From NCBI RefSeq assembly GCF_036320965.1, contig NC_092231.1:30798199-30862198 (forward strand): a stretch of 64,000 bases of DNA. Reading direction: 5' to 3'. Below are positions 30,651 to 43,460 of this stretch, piece by piece. Source of the stretch: Panulirus ornatus (Eukaryota; Arthropoda; Malacostraca; Decapoda; Palinuridae). The notes beneath the pieces were generated by a model. It made no database searches, was not told the origin of the DNA, and worked only from the letters and a program-made list of their open reading frames with translations. Position numbers and translations under genes: made by a program. How positions within the stretch are numbered: position 1 is the stretch's first letter; each line of letters opens with the position of its first letter.

Positions 30651-32830
30651 AAAAAAATTTTATTAAAAATTTTATGAAAATATACCCTCTTTGGGTCAAT
30701 CTTTCCTAAATCATTTTTTCCCATGGGGGCCCAAAACCATTTAAAAACACTTCTGCTCTCTCCCCCCTTTCCTTTTTTTTTACCAACATCTCTCTTCCCC
30801 TTTCTTTACTTTCGATAAAAACCCCCTTAACAAATATTTTCCTAAAAACTTTCTCTTTTCCCAAACCCAACCCCCCCCTCCCCCGCAAAACTCTTTTATG
30901 GGCCCCCCCTTCGAAAACCATAAAACATTTTTGGGAAACCCCATATTCCTTCAAAACATACCATTTTTCCTTAAGATAATGTTTTTCTCCAAAGGGTTCT
31001 TCAAAAAAAAAATTTGATCCCCACACCCTTCCCATTTTCTAAAAACCAACTGCTTTTCCCCAATTAATGCTCTGTACTGCCTTCCCCCTTAATCAAAAAT
31101 TCCCAAAAAATTTCCCCAAGGTTTTACTGGGGGGGGCCAAAATTAATACCTCGGTTTTTGGGAGTTTTCCCCTTTACCCCCTTTGCCTTTGTAAAAAGGG
31201 CATATGCATGCATTCCCCCAACCCTCGGGCCCCTTCCCATGAGTCATACACACTTAAAATTCCCTTCCCAACCCCAGAAAAAAACCACAGCCCCCTTTTT
31301 TTTTGGAAAAATTCCACTGCAATCCCCAAAAAAACCTATCCCTTCCCAATTTCATCTTTTTCAAAGTTTTTAATTCCTTTCTCTGTTTCCCAAATAAATT
31401 CCCAAAACCCCTTCATTCGCCCCCCCCAAAAACCCAAAAAACACCTGTATCTGCACTCTATCATTAAACATTCAAAAAAGGGCCTTCAAAATATCCTCCA
31501 TCTCCTTTCCCCTACCATTATTATAACCCCCCCATTGTCCCTTCACAATTTTCCCCATTTGTTTTTTGTTTTCCCCATTTTTTTCCCCCTTTCCCAAAAA
31601 CTCTTTTTTTTTCCCCCAAAAATTTTTAATGAAACCCCTCCCCCCCCCAAACTTAAATTTCCCCTCTTTCCCTTTCTCTTGCCTCTTGCCTCTTTCTTTT
31701 AAAACATCTCCCATCTTTGCATTTTTTCCCGGGTGAAAAAATTGCCCAAAATTTCCTCTCCTTCTTTTTACCAATAATTTTAATTTCCCCCCTGCCCAAC
31801 TTACCTTTTGATTTGAAAATTCCCAGTTTCATGCCCAAGTTTTTTGGCCCCCCTACGTTTTCCCCAAATTACACCCCTTTCCCCCCCCCACCCCCTTTTA
31901 TTCCCTTTATTCTATTTTTTTATTCTCCACTCAGTCTCCCCGGGTTTTCCCTAAACACAATTCCCCCCCCCCAACCCCACTTATTAACCTTTTCTTCCCC
32001 CAAAATTCTTCTTTTTTTCTAAAACCCTTTTAAAAATTCTTCCCCTTACCCTCCACAAGTAATGATAAGACTCCCCCCACTTGGGGCTCCCCACACTTTA
32101 AAACCCCAAAAGTCTTCTTTTTTGACCTATCAATTAATCGTTACCCAATTTAACGTTTTTGGGCCCATTTCCTATTAAAATAGGTACTTGTGTATATTCT
32201 TTTTTTAAAACCGGGAAATTCACTATCACAGTACTTTTTCAGCAAAAAAATTTGTAAAGCTTTCTTTTCCATTTACAACATAAAAACCCCCCAATTACAC
32301 AATTTTTCCCCTAACCCCCTTATACTTTCCATTAAAATCCCCCAATTGGGTATAAATGGTCTCATGCATCAAAACTCTAACACCCCTCACTCTGCTGCTC
32401 CCAAAAGGGTTGCCACTTTGATTTTTCTTCTATGCCCAGGTGCTTATGCCAAAAATTTCCCCACTCTTCCCCATCCACTTTCATTTTTTCCAATATCAAT
32501 CTAGGTTTTTTTTCTTAATTTTTTCACATACCCCCAATCCTGTTTAGGGGTAGTGTTACCCTTCCCTTTTTTGTCCTCTCCCCCCCCAAAACCCCTGCTT
32601 TACCCCCAAAACTTTAAAAAACCCCAATTTTCCCTTTTTTTCCCCTTGAGTTCTTTTAATAAGAGCCAAAAATTGGGTTCCTTTCTCAAAGAAAATCCCT
32701 TCTCCCCTTTTTTTCTAAATTTTTTGGTTAATCCACACCCCATTTAGAAACCCCCAATCTGAGCCTTCGAGGAGGGGGAACCCCCCTGCAGGGACTTTTT
32801 TTTTTTCCCCTTTTGGGGTTGAAATAAAAG
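30651..32830 (-). mobile_element. Internally deleted LINE, severely degraded
   Basis: This is the counterpart of 15,265-17,435. The same RT deletion junction is visible at about 30,985, where the LSRKAK region (AAGATAATGT) is followed directly by TTCTTCAAA. Linker and endonuclease follow to 32,800. Homopolymer runs and base losses destroy all frames. Confidence 0.65.
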
Positions 32831-34290
32831 AAGGGGGGGGGTTTTTCTCCCCCCCACTCCCACCCCTTTGTCCCTTTACAACAGTGCTGAATGTTGAAAA
32901 GTTTTTTTTTTCCCCGATATATATATATTTTTATTTTAAAATTTTTTTTTTTTTTTTTCTTTTTTCCCCTGTCCCCCGCGTTTGCAAATTTTAGGGGGGT
33001 TAAGGGAAAACCGACAAAAGGGAAAGGGCCCAACCCCCCCCATAACTGTATAAAAAATTTGGCCCCCCCCACGCAAATATACAAAACCTAAACCCCTTTC
33101 CCGGGTTTTTCCCCAGACGTTTTCAATCCTTGTTCAAAAACTCCAGTAAACGTAAACCCCGGAAAAAAACCCACATCGCCCCCAATTACTTTTTTCCTTC
33201 CCTTTCCTTTCCCCCTCCTCCCTTGTTAAACCCCCCGATCAAAAAAAATTTTTTTTAACCCCCTTTTCCACCCAAATTTGGTCCCCCCTTTTTCCCCCTT
33301 TTTCCCCCACCGAAAATTATATCCTTTGGTAATTTTCCCTCACTAAATTCTTCCATGTGCCCAAACCTTTTCAAAAACCCTTTCCTGTCCCCCCCCCAAA
33401 CCCCCCTTTTTTTTTTCCCAAAAATTCTTTAAACCCTTTCGTTATTACTCGATCAAACCACCAACCACAATTTCCTCAAAATTTTTTTCCCAGCACACCC
33501 ATCCTCCTGCGCAAAAAACTATCCATAGCCCACCCCTCGCAACCATACAACTTTTTTGGGGAACACTATTCCTTAAAAAACCCCATTTTTTTTTCCCCGA
33601 GAAAAAGTTCTCGACTTCCAACATTTTTAAAGGCCCCCGGGAATTTTCGCCCCCCCCCCCTATGATCCATTTCCCGTTTCCCAGGGTTTCCTTTCCGCTG
33701 CCAGACCCCACCCCCCAAAATTCTAAAAATTCATTCCTCAGTTTTCTCCCTTTCAAACTCACCCCCCAATTGACTTGACCCCCCTACTGTACCAAATTTC
33801 CCTTGCTTTTATTCCTTTTAACCTTAACTTTCTTTTTCACACATTTTTCCAAAACTCAGTCACCCTTCTGCAGTTTCTCCGGGAAATCAGCCCCCAGCGT
33901 GTTCAAGCAAACAACAATTGATCATTCCAAGCTCTTCATCCCCAACGGACTTCTACTTCCCCCTTTTTCCCAAAAAACTCTTGCTTTACCCCCCTAACAA
34001 CCCCACCCTTTAAACAAATTAAACAACCATGGAACATCACACCCCCTGCCGCAAACCCTCTTTCCCACTGAGAACCAATCACTTTCCCCCCTTTCCTAAA
34101 ACCTAAAACTTCCCTTCCCAATCCCCCGTTTTAAAAACTTTTCACTGCTTCTAACAACTTTTCCCCCACACCATAATTCTTAAAACTTCCACAGGCATCT
34201 CTATCAACTTCTTCATATGCTTCTCCAGGGATCATAAATGCTACATACAAATCCATTTGCTTTTTAAAGTAATATTCTTCACATAACATT
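32831..34290 (-). pseudogene. LINE 5' leader, then tail and 5'-truncated RT of the next copy, degraded
   Basis: Leader (to about 32,915), AT/T tract, tail (about 32,960-33,140) and RT (to 34,290) repeat the plan of 1,531-3,040. The sequence is badly degraded up to about 34,100, then improves sharply. Confidence 0.65.
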
Positions 34291-34355
34291 CTTCAAAGCA
34301 TTATATGTATATATATATATTTATATATAAATATGATATATATATATTTATATAT
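34291..34355. repeat. TA microsatellite at a head-to-head LINE junction
   Basis: Counterpart of 3,037-3,098 and 18,901-18,950. Confidence 0.82.
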
Positions 34356-34934
34356 GAGTGTGTGTGTGTGAGGTGGTTTGAACGAGTGAGTAACGTGAGG
34401 GTAAGAGAGAAGAGAGAATGTGTTGGAAATGAAAAGAGGTGGTTGAGAGAGCCCGAAGAGGTGTTTTAGAGGTGGTTTGGCACAAGGAGAGGATTGAGTG
34501 AGGAAAGATTGACCAAGAGGATAATGTGTCGGAGGTGGAATGGTAACAAGGGAGGAGAGGGAGACCAAATTGGGGGTGGAGGGTGAAGTGAAAAGATTTT
34601 GTGTGTCGGGGCTGAAACATGCAGGAGCGGAGGGTGAAACTGAAAGGAGGGCAAGGAATGAGTGAATTGGAGCGATGTGGTTACCGGGGTTGCGTGCTGT
34701 CAGTGGATTGAATCAAGGCATGTGAAGCGTCTGGGGTAAGCCATTTGGAAAGCTGTGTAGGTGTGATATATGCGTTGGTGTGGAGTGTGTATATGCATGT
34801 GTATGGGGGGGGGTTGGGGCATCATTTTTCTTTCGTCTGTTTCTTGCCCTACCTCGCAAACGCGGGGAGACAGCTGCCAAAGTATAATAAATAAATATAA
34901 ATATAATATATGTATATATATATATCTATATTTT
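34356..34934 (+). pseudogene. LINE RT C-terminal fragment and tail
   Basis: Counterpart of 3,099-3,640. Here the defects are mostly extra bases (AAGAGAGAAGAGAGAATG where other copies read AAGAGAGATGTG), a different error type from the preceding 6 kb. Confidence 0.72.
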
Positions 34935-36176
34935 TCCCTGCAAAATCGTCCAAATGCTCTCTCTTCTCTTTCACTAATACTCTTACTTCTTATCCCACCA
35001 CACACTACCCCTTTCTAAACAGCCCCCCACCTCCCACTCTTCTCCAGCCCACAAGCATCTTTTGCGCAATCCATCAACTGATTCCCCCTAAATACATCTC
35101 ATTCCTCCCCGACTCCCCTTATTCCATTGTTCTCACCTTTTTCCATTTGTACACAGTCTTCCTGGTACTTCCCCCACACAGGTTCCTTCCCAAGCTCACT
35201 TACTTCTCACACCTTCTTCACCCCAACATTCACTCCTCTTTTTTTCTGAAAACCGTTACTTATTCTTCACCTTAGCTCCACCAAGATAATGTTCAGACAT
35301 CCTCCAGTTGGCACCTCTCACACTATTAACATCCAGAAAGTCTCTCTTTCGCACGCCTGTCAATTACACGTAATCCAATAACGCTCTCTGAGCCATCTCT
35401 CCTACTTAATAGTATATTATGTATATCTCGCTTTTTAAACCAAGTATTCCCAATCATCAGACCTTTTTCAGCACATAAATCTACTACGCTCTTCACATTT
35501 CCATATTATTTACAACACTGAACAACCCCAATGCACCAATTATTCCTCAACTGCCACATTACTCACCTTTGCATTCAATTAAAAAAAAGCACCCATCACT
35601 ATAACCCGGGTCTCGGCATCAAAAGCCGCTAACACACTCATTTAGCTGCTCCCAAACACTAGCTCTCATGATCTTTCTTCTCATCCCGGTGCAATGCACA
35701 ATAATCACCACCTTTCCAATCACTTTCAATTTTACCATATATCGGAGAATTTACTTTCTTAACCATTCTATGACAATACTCCACAACTCCTGTTTCAGGA
35801 GTATTGCTACTCCTTCCCTTGCTTTGACCTCTCACTAACCCCTGGACTTTCACTCCCCAGACATTCCAAACCCACTCTTCCCCTTTACCCTTGAGCTTTC
35901 GTTCACTAGAGCCGAAAACATCCAGGTTCTTTCCTCAAAATACTACCTATCTCTCTTTGTTCCACATCTAGGTTACAATCACACACATTTAGGCCACCCC
36001 ACTCTGAAGTTGAGTGAGGATGATCACTCCCGCGTGGACTCCTTTTCTGTTTCCCATTTTAGAAAGTTAATACAAGGTGGGAGGATTTGGCCCCCCGCTC
36101 CGTCCCCTCTAGTCGCTTTCTACGACACGGAGGAATAGTGGGAAATGTATTCTTTCACCCCTATCCCCAGGGATAG
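34935..36176 (-). pseudogene. LINE endonuclease and leader, inverted copy, frameshifted
   Basis: Counterpart of 3,640-4,887. The endonuclease order is complete on the minus strand. The leader ends at CTATCCCCAGGGATAG (36,161-36,176). Frequent indels break the frame. An A-run insertion near 35,580 interrupts the GDLNAKV region. Confidence 0.72.
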
Positions 36177-37985
36177 GGGGAGAATTATTAAAAGAAAGAG
36201 ACAGGAGGTCAAGAGAAAGGTGCAAGAGGTGAAAAAAAGGGCAATGAGAGTTTGGGTGAGGAGGGGATATCAGTAAATTTTAGGTGGAATAAAAAGATGT
36301 TCTGGAAGGAGGTTAAAATAGGGTGCGTATACGACAAGGGAGCAAATGGGAAACTTCAGTGAAGGCGTAAATGTAAATGGGAGAGGAGATACAAAGTAGC
36401 GGTGATGTGAGAAGGAGATGGATAATGCGTATTTTGAAGGTTTGTTGAATGTGTTGATGACAGTAGTTGGCAGATTATAGGGTGTTGTTTTGGTCGAGGT
36501 GGTGAGCAAAAGTGAGAGGGTTAGGGAAAATGATTTGGTAAACAGAGCAGAGGTAGTAGTAAAAGCTTTCGGGCAGATGAAAGCCGGCAAGGCCGCAGGT
36601 TTGGATGGTTTATTGAGTAGGAATTTATTAAGAAAGGGGGTGACTGTATTGTTGACTGGTTGGTAAGGTTATTTTAATGTATGTATGACTCATGGTGAGT
36701 GCCTGAGGATTGGCGGGAAATGCGGCATAGTGCCATTGTACAAAGGCAAAGGGGATAGAGTGAATGCTCAATTACAGAAGGTATAAGTTGTTTGAGTATC
36801 CTGGTAAATTATATGGGAGGGTATTGTTTGAGGGGGTAAAGGCATTTTCAGAGCATCGTTGGGGAAGACAGTGGGTTTCAGAAGTGGTAGGGGATGTTGG
36901 ATAAAGTGTTTGCTTTGAAGAAGGGGTGAAAAAAATTTTGGAAAAAAAATGGATTTGTTTTAGCATTTTGGATCGGAAAAAGGATAGATAGGTTTAGAGT
37001 CTTTGGGGGAAGGAATTAAGATTTTTGGGTTTTTTGGGGAAGTTGTAAAGCAGTGAAAAGTTTACCGGGATGAAAGGCATTGTAGGTAGGAAAAGGAAAT
37101 GACTGGTCCCCATGAAGTGGGTTTGCTGGGGGTGTGTGTGTCTCCATGGTTTTTAATTTGTTTTGGAGGGGGTGATTTGGGAGGTAAATTTCAAGAGTTT
37201 TGGAAAGGGGGCTTATGAAGTCGGTTATCCATGAGGGGGTTCGTAAGTGGTCAGTTGTTTTTCGCTGGGGAACAGCACTGGGGGTAATTGGGTGAGAAAT
37301 GCGAAGTTGGGGACTGAGTTTCGTAAAGTGTTTAAAAAAAAAGCTGGAGAAAAGTAAATAAGAAAAAGGTTTTGGGTTGGTTGTGTGAGGGAAAAGAAAA
37401 CGGAAAGGTGAGTGTGAAGGGAGAAAAATGGGAAGTAAGTTTTTTAGATTTGGAGGGGTTTTAGCAGAGGAGGGAAACCCAGGGAAGGGAAGTGGTCACA
37501 GGGATGGGGGGGGGCAAAGGTCTGGGAGCGTTGAAAAATGTGTGGAAAGGGGCGAGAATGTTGCCTCAGAGGCAAAAGGGGTATGTTTAAGGAATAGGGG
37601 TTCCGAAATGTTATGGTTGCGGGGGCTGGGCTTGGTGGGGTTGGCAGAGGGGGGTGGACATGTTGGAAATAGATGTTTGAGGACTTATGTGGTGTGAGGG
37701 GGTTTGATCAGAAAGTAATGAAAGGGAAAGAGATTGGGGAAATAAAAAGAGTGTGGGGAAAGCGAAGAGGGTGTATTGAAAGGGGTTTGGTCACATTAGA
37801 AAATGAGTGAAAAAAGTTTAAAGAAAAAGGTATATGTCAGAGGTGGAGGGAAACGGAAGTGGAAAACCAAAATTTGGAGGTGGAAGGTGGTCAAAAAAGT
37901 TTTTGAGTGATCGGGGCCTGAACTGCAGGAGGGGAAAGTTTTGCAAGACAGATTGAATGGAATTAGTGGTATACCGGGGTTGACG
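36177..37985 (+). pseudogene. Chimeric LINE linker and RT
   Basis: The first part (36,177 to about 36,830) matches the 5'-inverted element (4,888-5,520). After about 36,830 it matches the other RT variant (10,500-11,640 and 25,640-26,845), for example GACTGGTCCCC and GGTTATCCATGAGGGGG. The normal RT end is kept (GAGTGATCGGGGCCTGAACT, then GGTATACCGGGGTTGACG). All frames are broken. About 5 kb present in the other units is missing at the switch. Confidence 0.68.
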
Positions 37986-38239
37986 TGCTTTCAATGGATT
38001 GAAGCGAGCATGTAAAACCATCGGGGGTAAACCTGGAAAGTTTTAAGGGGCCTGGATGGGAAAAGGGAGCTGTGGGTTTGGGTCTCATACATGAGAGCTA
38101 AAACGGTGTGAACAAATGTGGCCTTTGTTGTTTTTCCTACCTATCGCCGGGGAGGGAGTTGTCATTTACGTTGGGGGGGGGCGGGACGGGAATGAACAAA
38201 AAACACAAGATATTAATATTAAAAAGAAAAATTTTTTTA
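37986..38239 (+). other. LINE 3' tail, long type
   Basis: It contains GGCCTGGATGG, GGGAGCTGTG and ATGTGGCCTTTGTTG. It meets an oppositely oriented long-type tail within an A/T-rich stretch at about 38,220-38,250. Confidence 0.7.
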
Positions 38240-41200
38240 TATTCTGTTTTTTTATTTCCCCTCGCCCCACCCCCGCCACAATGAATAAAACCCCCTCCCC
38301 CTTTTGCGAGGTTTAGGAAAAGACAAAAAAAGCCCATTTTTCCCCCCCCCTACCATGTAATTTAAAGCCCGAAAACCCAACTCCCTTTCCAACCCCCGGC
38401 CCCAAAATTTCATTTTTAAACTTTAATGCCTTTCAACCATGACAGCATGTCACCCCGTATACCACATCGTCCAATTCACTCTATTCCTTGCCCCTTCACC
38501 CCCTGATGTTCAGGCCCCGATCACCAAAATCTTTTTTCACTCCATCTTTCCACCTCCAAATTTTTTTCCCCCTTTCTGTTCCCTCCACCTCCGCACATAT
38601 ATCTTTTCCTCACTCATTCTCTCCATTCCAAAAAATTTTAAAACACCCCCTTCTGCTCTCTCACCCCCTTTTTTTTTTCCAAAAACTTCTTACCCTATTT
38701 TCTTACTGTCAAACCACCCAACCCCCCAATTGTCCCCAAACATCTCATTTCAAACCATCCACCTCCTGGCCAACTCTATCCTAGCCCACGCCCGCAACAT
38801 ACACTTTTTTGAACACTATTCCTTCAAATACCCCTTTTTTCTTTCGGAGATAATGTTCTCGATTCGAACATTCTTCAACTCCAGAAATTACGTCCCCTCC
38901 CTCACCCCATGATTCCTTCTGCTTCCATGGTCCATCCGCGGGCCAAAAAAACCCTCCCAGATACTAAAGCACTTAAAATTTCCCCCATTTTTTTTCCATT
39001 CAAACTTACCTCCCAATGAATTGACCTCCCAACCCCCATGACCTAATAACCTTCTCTATTCCCATTTACTTTAGCGTTCTTCTTTCACACCTTTTTCCAA
39101 ACTCAGTCAACAGCTTCTGCCCGTTTCCACATGAATCAGCCCCAGTGCTGTATCATCAGCGAACAACAATGATCACTTTCCCAAACTCTCTCATCCACAC
39201 AGTTTTATACTGCCCCTTTTCCCAAAACCTTTCATTCACCTCTAACAACCCCCCTCCATAAACAAATAAACAACCAAAACATCACACACCCCCGCCGCCA
39301 ACCTGCATTCACGGAACCAATCACTTTCCTTCTTCTACCCACAATACCTTTTCCAACCTCGATAAAACTTTTCACTGCTTCTAACAACTTGCCTCCCACA
39401 CCATATATTCTTAATACTTCCAAAAGAGCCCTCTTATCAACTCTATCATATTCCTTTCAGATCCATAAACGCTACATTTAAAAATCCATTGCTTTTCTGA
39501 GTATTCTAATACATTCTTCAAAGCAACACCTGTTTTTACACACCTTACACTTCAAAAACCACATGCTTTCCCCAATCTGATGCTCGTACATGTCTTCACC
39601 CTCTCAATCAATACCGTCCATATAATTCCCAGATACTCAACAAATTTATACCTCTGTAATTTGAACACTCACTCTGACCCCCTTTGCTTTTGTACAGGGG
39701 GCACATGCAAGCGTTCCGCCAATCCTAGGCACCCCCCCCAGAGTCAACATACATTAAATAACCTCCCAAAACCAGTCAACAATAGGTCACCCCCGTTTAA
39801 AAAGTCCAAGCAATACCATCCAAACCTGCGGGCTTTCCCGGCTTTCATCTTTGCAAACTTTTTACTCCCTCTCTCTGTTACCAAATCTTTCCCCTAACCC
39901 TCTAAACTTTGACACCACCTCGACAAAAACACCCTATATCTCCACTCTATCATCAAAAACTTTAACAAACCTCAAAATACTCACTCCATCTCCTTCAACA
40001 TCACCGGCACTTCAACTTCCCAAATTGGGGCCCCTTTTAACTGATTGTTCCCCAATTTTTGTTTCCCTTTCTTCGGAAACTTTAAATAACTCCCTTCCAG
40101 AAAATTCCCTTTTTATTCTCCCTAAAATTTAATGATACTTTCTCCCCAACTCTCATTTGCCCTCTTTTACCTCTGCCCCTTCTCCTGACTCCTGCCTCTT
40201 TTTTTATACATCTCCCCCCTTTTTGCACTTTTCCCTGCAAAACCGCCCCCCCCAAATGCCTCTCTCTTCTCTTCACTGATAATCTACTTTTTTCATCCCA
40301 CCATCTCTCCCTTTTCATTCAACCCACCTCCCCTTCCTTTCCAAAGCATCTTTTGCCAGCCATCACTGTTTCCCCCTAACTACACCCCATTCATCCCCCA
40401 CCCCCCTTACCTCCTTTGTTTCACCTTTTCATTTTGACCATCTCTCTGTTAGTTCCTCACACAAGTCTCCTCCCCAAGCTCACTTACTCTCACCCTTCTT
40501 CACCCCACATTCTCTCTTCTTTTCTTAAACCCCTACAAATCTTCACCCCCCCCCTCCACAAGATAATGACAGACCCCCTTTCCGTTGCACCTTAGCACAA
40601 TACTCCAAAAGTCTTCTTTCGCCCGCCTATCAATTAACACTAATCCAATAACGCTCTCCGGCATCTCTCCTACTTACATAGTATCTATGTATACTTGCTT
40701 TTAAAACCAGGTAAATTTCCCCAAAACCAGTCTTTTTCAGCACATAACCTACAAGCTCTACCAAATTTCCCTTTAAAAACAAATAAACACCCCAGGGATA
40801 CCAAATTTTTCCCCCAATGCCCATACTCACCCTTGCTTAATCACCCTCACTATAACCCGTCTCGCATCAAACCAAAACACAGTCATTCAGCTACTCCCAA
40901 AACACTTCTCTCATGATTTTTTTCTCATGCCCAGGTGCAATGCACCAAATCACCCACTCTCTCCATCAGTTCAGTTTTACCCCATTCAAAACTAGAATTT
41001 CTTTTTTACACTCTATCACATATTCCCACAACTCGTTAGGAGTAGTGCTACCCTTCCCTTGCCTGTCCCTCCAAATAACCCCCGATTTTACTCCCAAACA
41101 TTCCCAAAGCACTTCCCCCCCTTTTCCCTTTTTTTTTTTTTGCTTCGTTTCACCCGACCAAAACTTTCCCGTTTCTTTCTCAAAAATACCTACCTATCTC

Positions 41201-41290
41201 TCCTTTTCTCTCATCTTGGTTTCATCCAACACATTAGACACCCCCCTCTGACCTTCAAGGAGGGGTGAACATTCCCCGCTGACTTCTTCT
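38240..41290 (-). mobile_element. Nearly full-length minus-strand LINE with long-type tail, degraded
   Basis: On the minus strand: endonuclease (41,290 to about 40,330), linker (to 39,830), RT (to 38,455), and long-type tail (to 38,240). Landmarks such as CCATGGTCCATCCGC and CATCAGCGAACAACAATG (antisense of the FADD region) are clear. It equals 12,119-15,240 in position, except that the tail is the long type. Confidence 0.7.
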
Positions 41291-43460
41291 TCTGTTTCCC
41301 CCCTTTTTGAAAATTAAAATAATAAATTTTACTATATGAAACATTATCCTCTTTGTCATTTTTCCTCACTCATTCTTTCCAGTGACCAAACCCTTTCAAA
41401 AACCTTTCTCTCTCACCAACTCTTTATTACACACATCTCCTACCTTTCATTACTTACCGATCAAACCACCTTACACAAATTTTTTTCCTCAAAAATTCAT
41501 TTCCAACACATCAACCTCCTCCCAAAACCTATTTATACCCAGCTTCGCCCAACCATATAACATTGTTGGAACCACTTTCCTTTCAACATACCCCGTTTAC
41601 CTTCCAAGATAATGTATTTCACAAATGTTCTTCAAAGCAAACACCTGATCCACACTCCTCTACCACTCTGAACCACACTGCTCTTCCCCAATCTAATGCC
41701 CCTGTACATGCCTTCACCCTCTCAATAATCATCCCATAAAATTCCAGGTTAAACCAGCAAAATTTATACCTCTGAAATTTTGAGCCTCACCTTTATCCCC
41801 TTGCCTTTGTACAATGCCACAATGCATGCATTCACCATCCTCAGGCACTAAACTTTTCATAAACACATAATGTCCTTACCACCAAAAAACACATACCCTC
41901 TTTTTTTGTTTAATTCCACTGCTACATCCAAACCAAACTCCCTTGCCACTTCATTTCTGCAAAGTTTTTAAACTACCTCTTCTCGGTTTCCCAAATCATT
42001 CTCCCTAACCCTCTCACTTCGCACACCCCTAAAACCAAAACACTGTATCTGCCACCCCTATCATCTAACACATTCACACCCTTTCCCAAATACTCACTCC
42101 ACCCCTTCTCACATCCCCAAATTACTTATCACCTCCCCAAATTGCCCCCTCATAAGGGTTTCCCAAATTTTTTCTCTTTTTCTTACGCATTTATTACCTC
42201 CTTCCAAACATCTTTTTATTCTCCAAAAATTTTAAATGATATCTCTCCCCCCACTCTCATTTGCCCCTCTGCACCTTTCCTTGACCTCTTGCCTCTTTTT
42301 TTTATACATCCCCCACTCATTTTGCACTTTTTCCGTGCAAAACTTTCCAAATGCCCTCTTTCTCTTCACCAAATAATCTTACTTATCCTGCCACTTACCC
42401 TTTCTGATTGCAACCCCCTTTCTTCTCATCCCACAAGATCTTTGGCAACCTACCCTACTTCCTAAAACATCCATCCCCCCCACACCCATAATTTCCCTTA
42501 TTCTCACCTTTTTCCATTCTCCACCGCCCTCCCCTGGTACCCCTCACACAATTCCCCTCCAAGCTCACTAACCCCTCACCCTCTCTCCCCCAAAAACATT
42601 CTCCCTTTTTTCTGAAAATTTTACAAATCTCCCCCTTTTACCTCCACAAGATAATGTCAGACATCCCTCCACTGCGCCTCTCCCCACAAAACATCCAAAA
42701 GTCTCTCTTCGTGCACCAAACAATTAATACGTTACCCAAATTACCGCTCTGCCATCTCTCCTACTTCCCATACGTGTCTTGTGTTATCTCTTTTTTAAAA
42801 AACCAGGTATTCCTATCACGTACTTTTTCAGCCACAAATTACAAGCTCTTCATTTCCATTTACAACACTGAAACCCCATATACCCCAATTATCCCTCAAC
42901 TGCCACTTACTCCCCTTCCATTCAAATCACCCATTGCATAAATGGCTCAGCATCAAAACTGAAAAACACCTACTCGGTGCCCCAAACGTTTCCAAACCCA
43001 TGATCTTTCTCATGCCCGTGCATATCCCCCAATAACACCCATCTCTCTCATCCACTTCAGTTTTACCATATCATCTAGAGTTTTACTTCTACCTCTATCA
43101 CATACTCCCCCCATTCCTGTTTAGGTAGTGTTTAACCTTTACTTGTTCCCTTTTCCTCCCACCAACCCCTGACTTTACTCCCAAAACATTCCCAAACACT
43201 CTTCCCCCCTTTTCCCTTGAGTTAAATTTTACTCAGAGCCAAAAATCTAGGTTCCTTCCTCAAGATACTACTGTCTCTCCTTTTCCATTTGGTTTACCTC
43301 CACAACCATGACCCCCATAGGGGCTTCGAGAGGATGAAACTCCCTCATTGACCCCTTTTCTGTTTTCCCTTTAGAAGTGGGAAAAACAAGAAGGGAGGGT
43401 TCAGCCCCCCCTCCCACCCCTTAGTCCCTTCTAGACAGGTTTATGATGCTTGAGAATTTT
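41291..43460 (-). mobile_element. Internally deleted LINE, third clear copy of the RT deletion
   Basis: Counterpart of 15,241-17,525. The deletion junction is at about 41,620 (AAGATAATGTATTTCACAAA followed by TTCTTCAAAGC). Linker, endonuclease and leader follow to about 43,460. Frames are broken. Confidence 0.7.
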
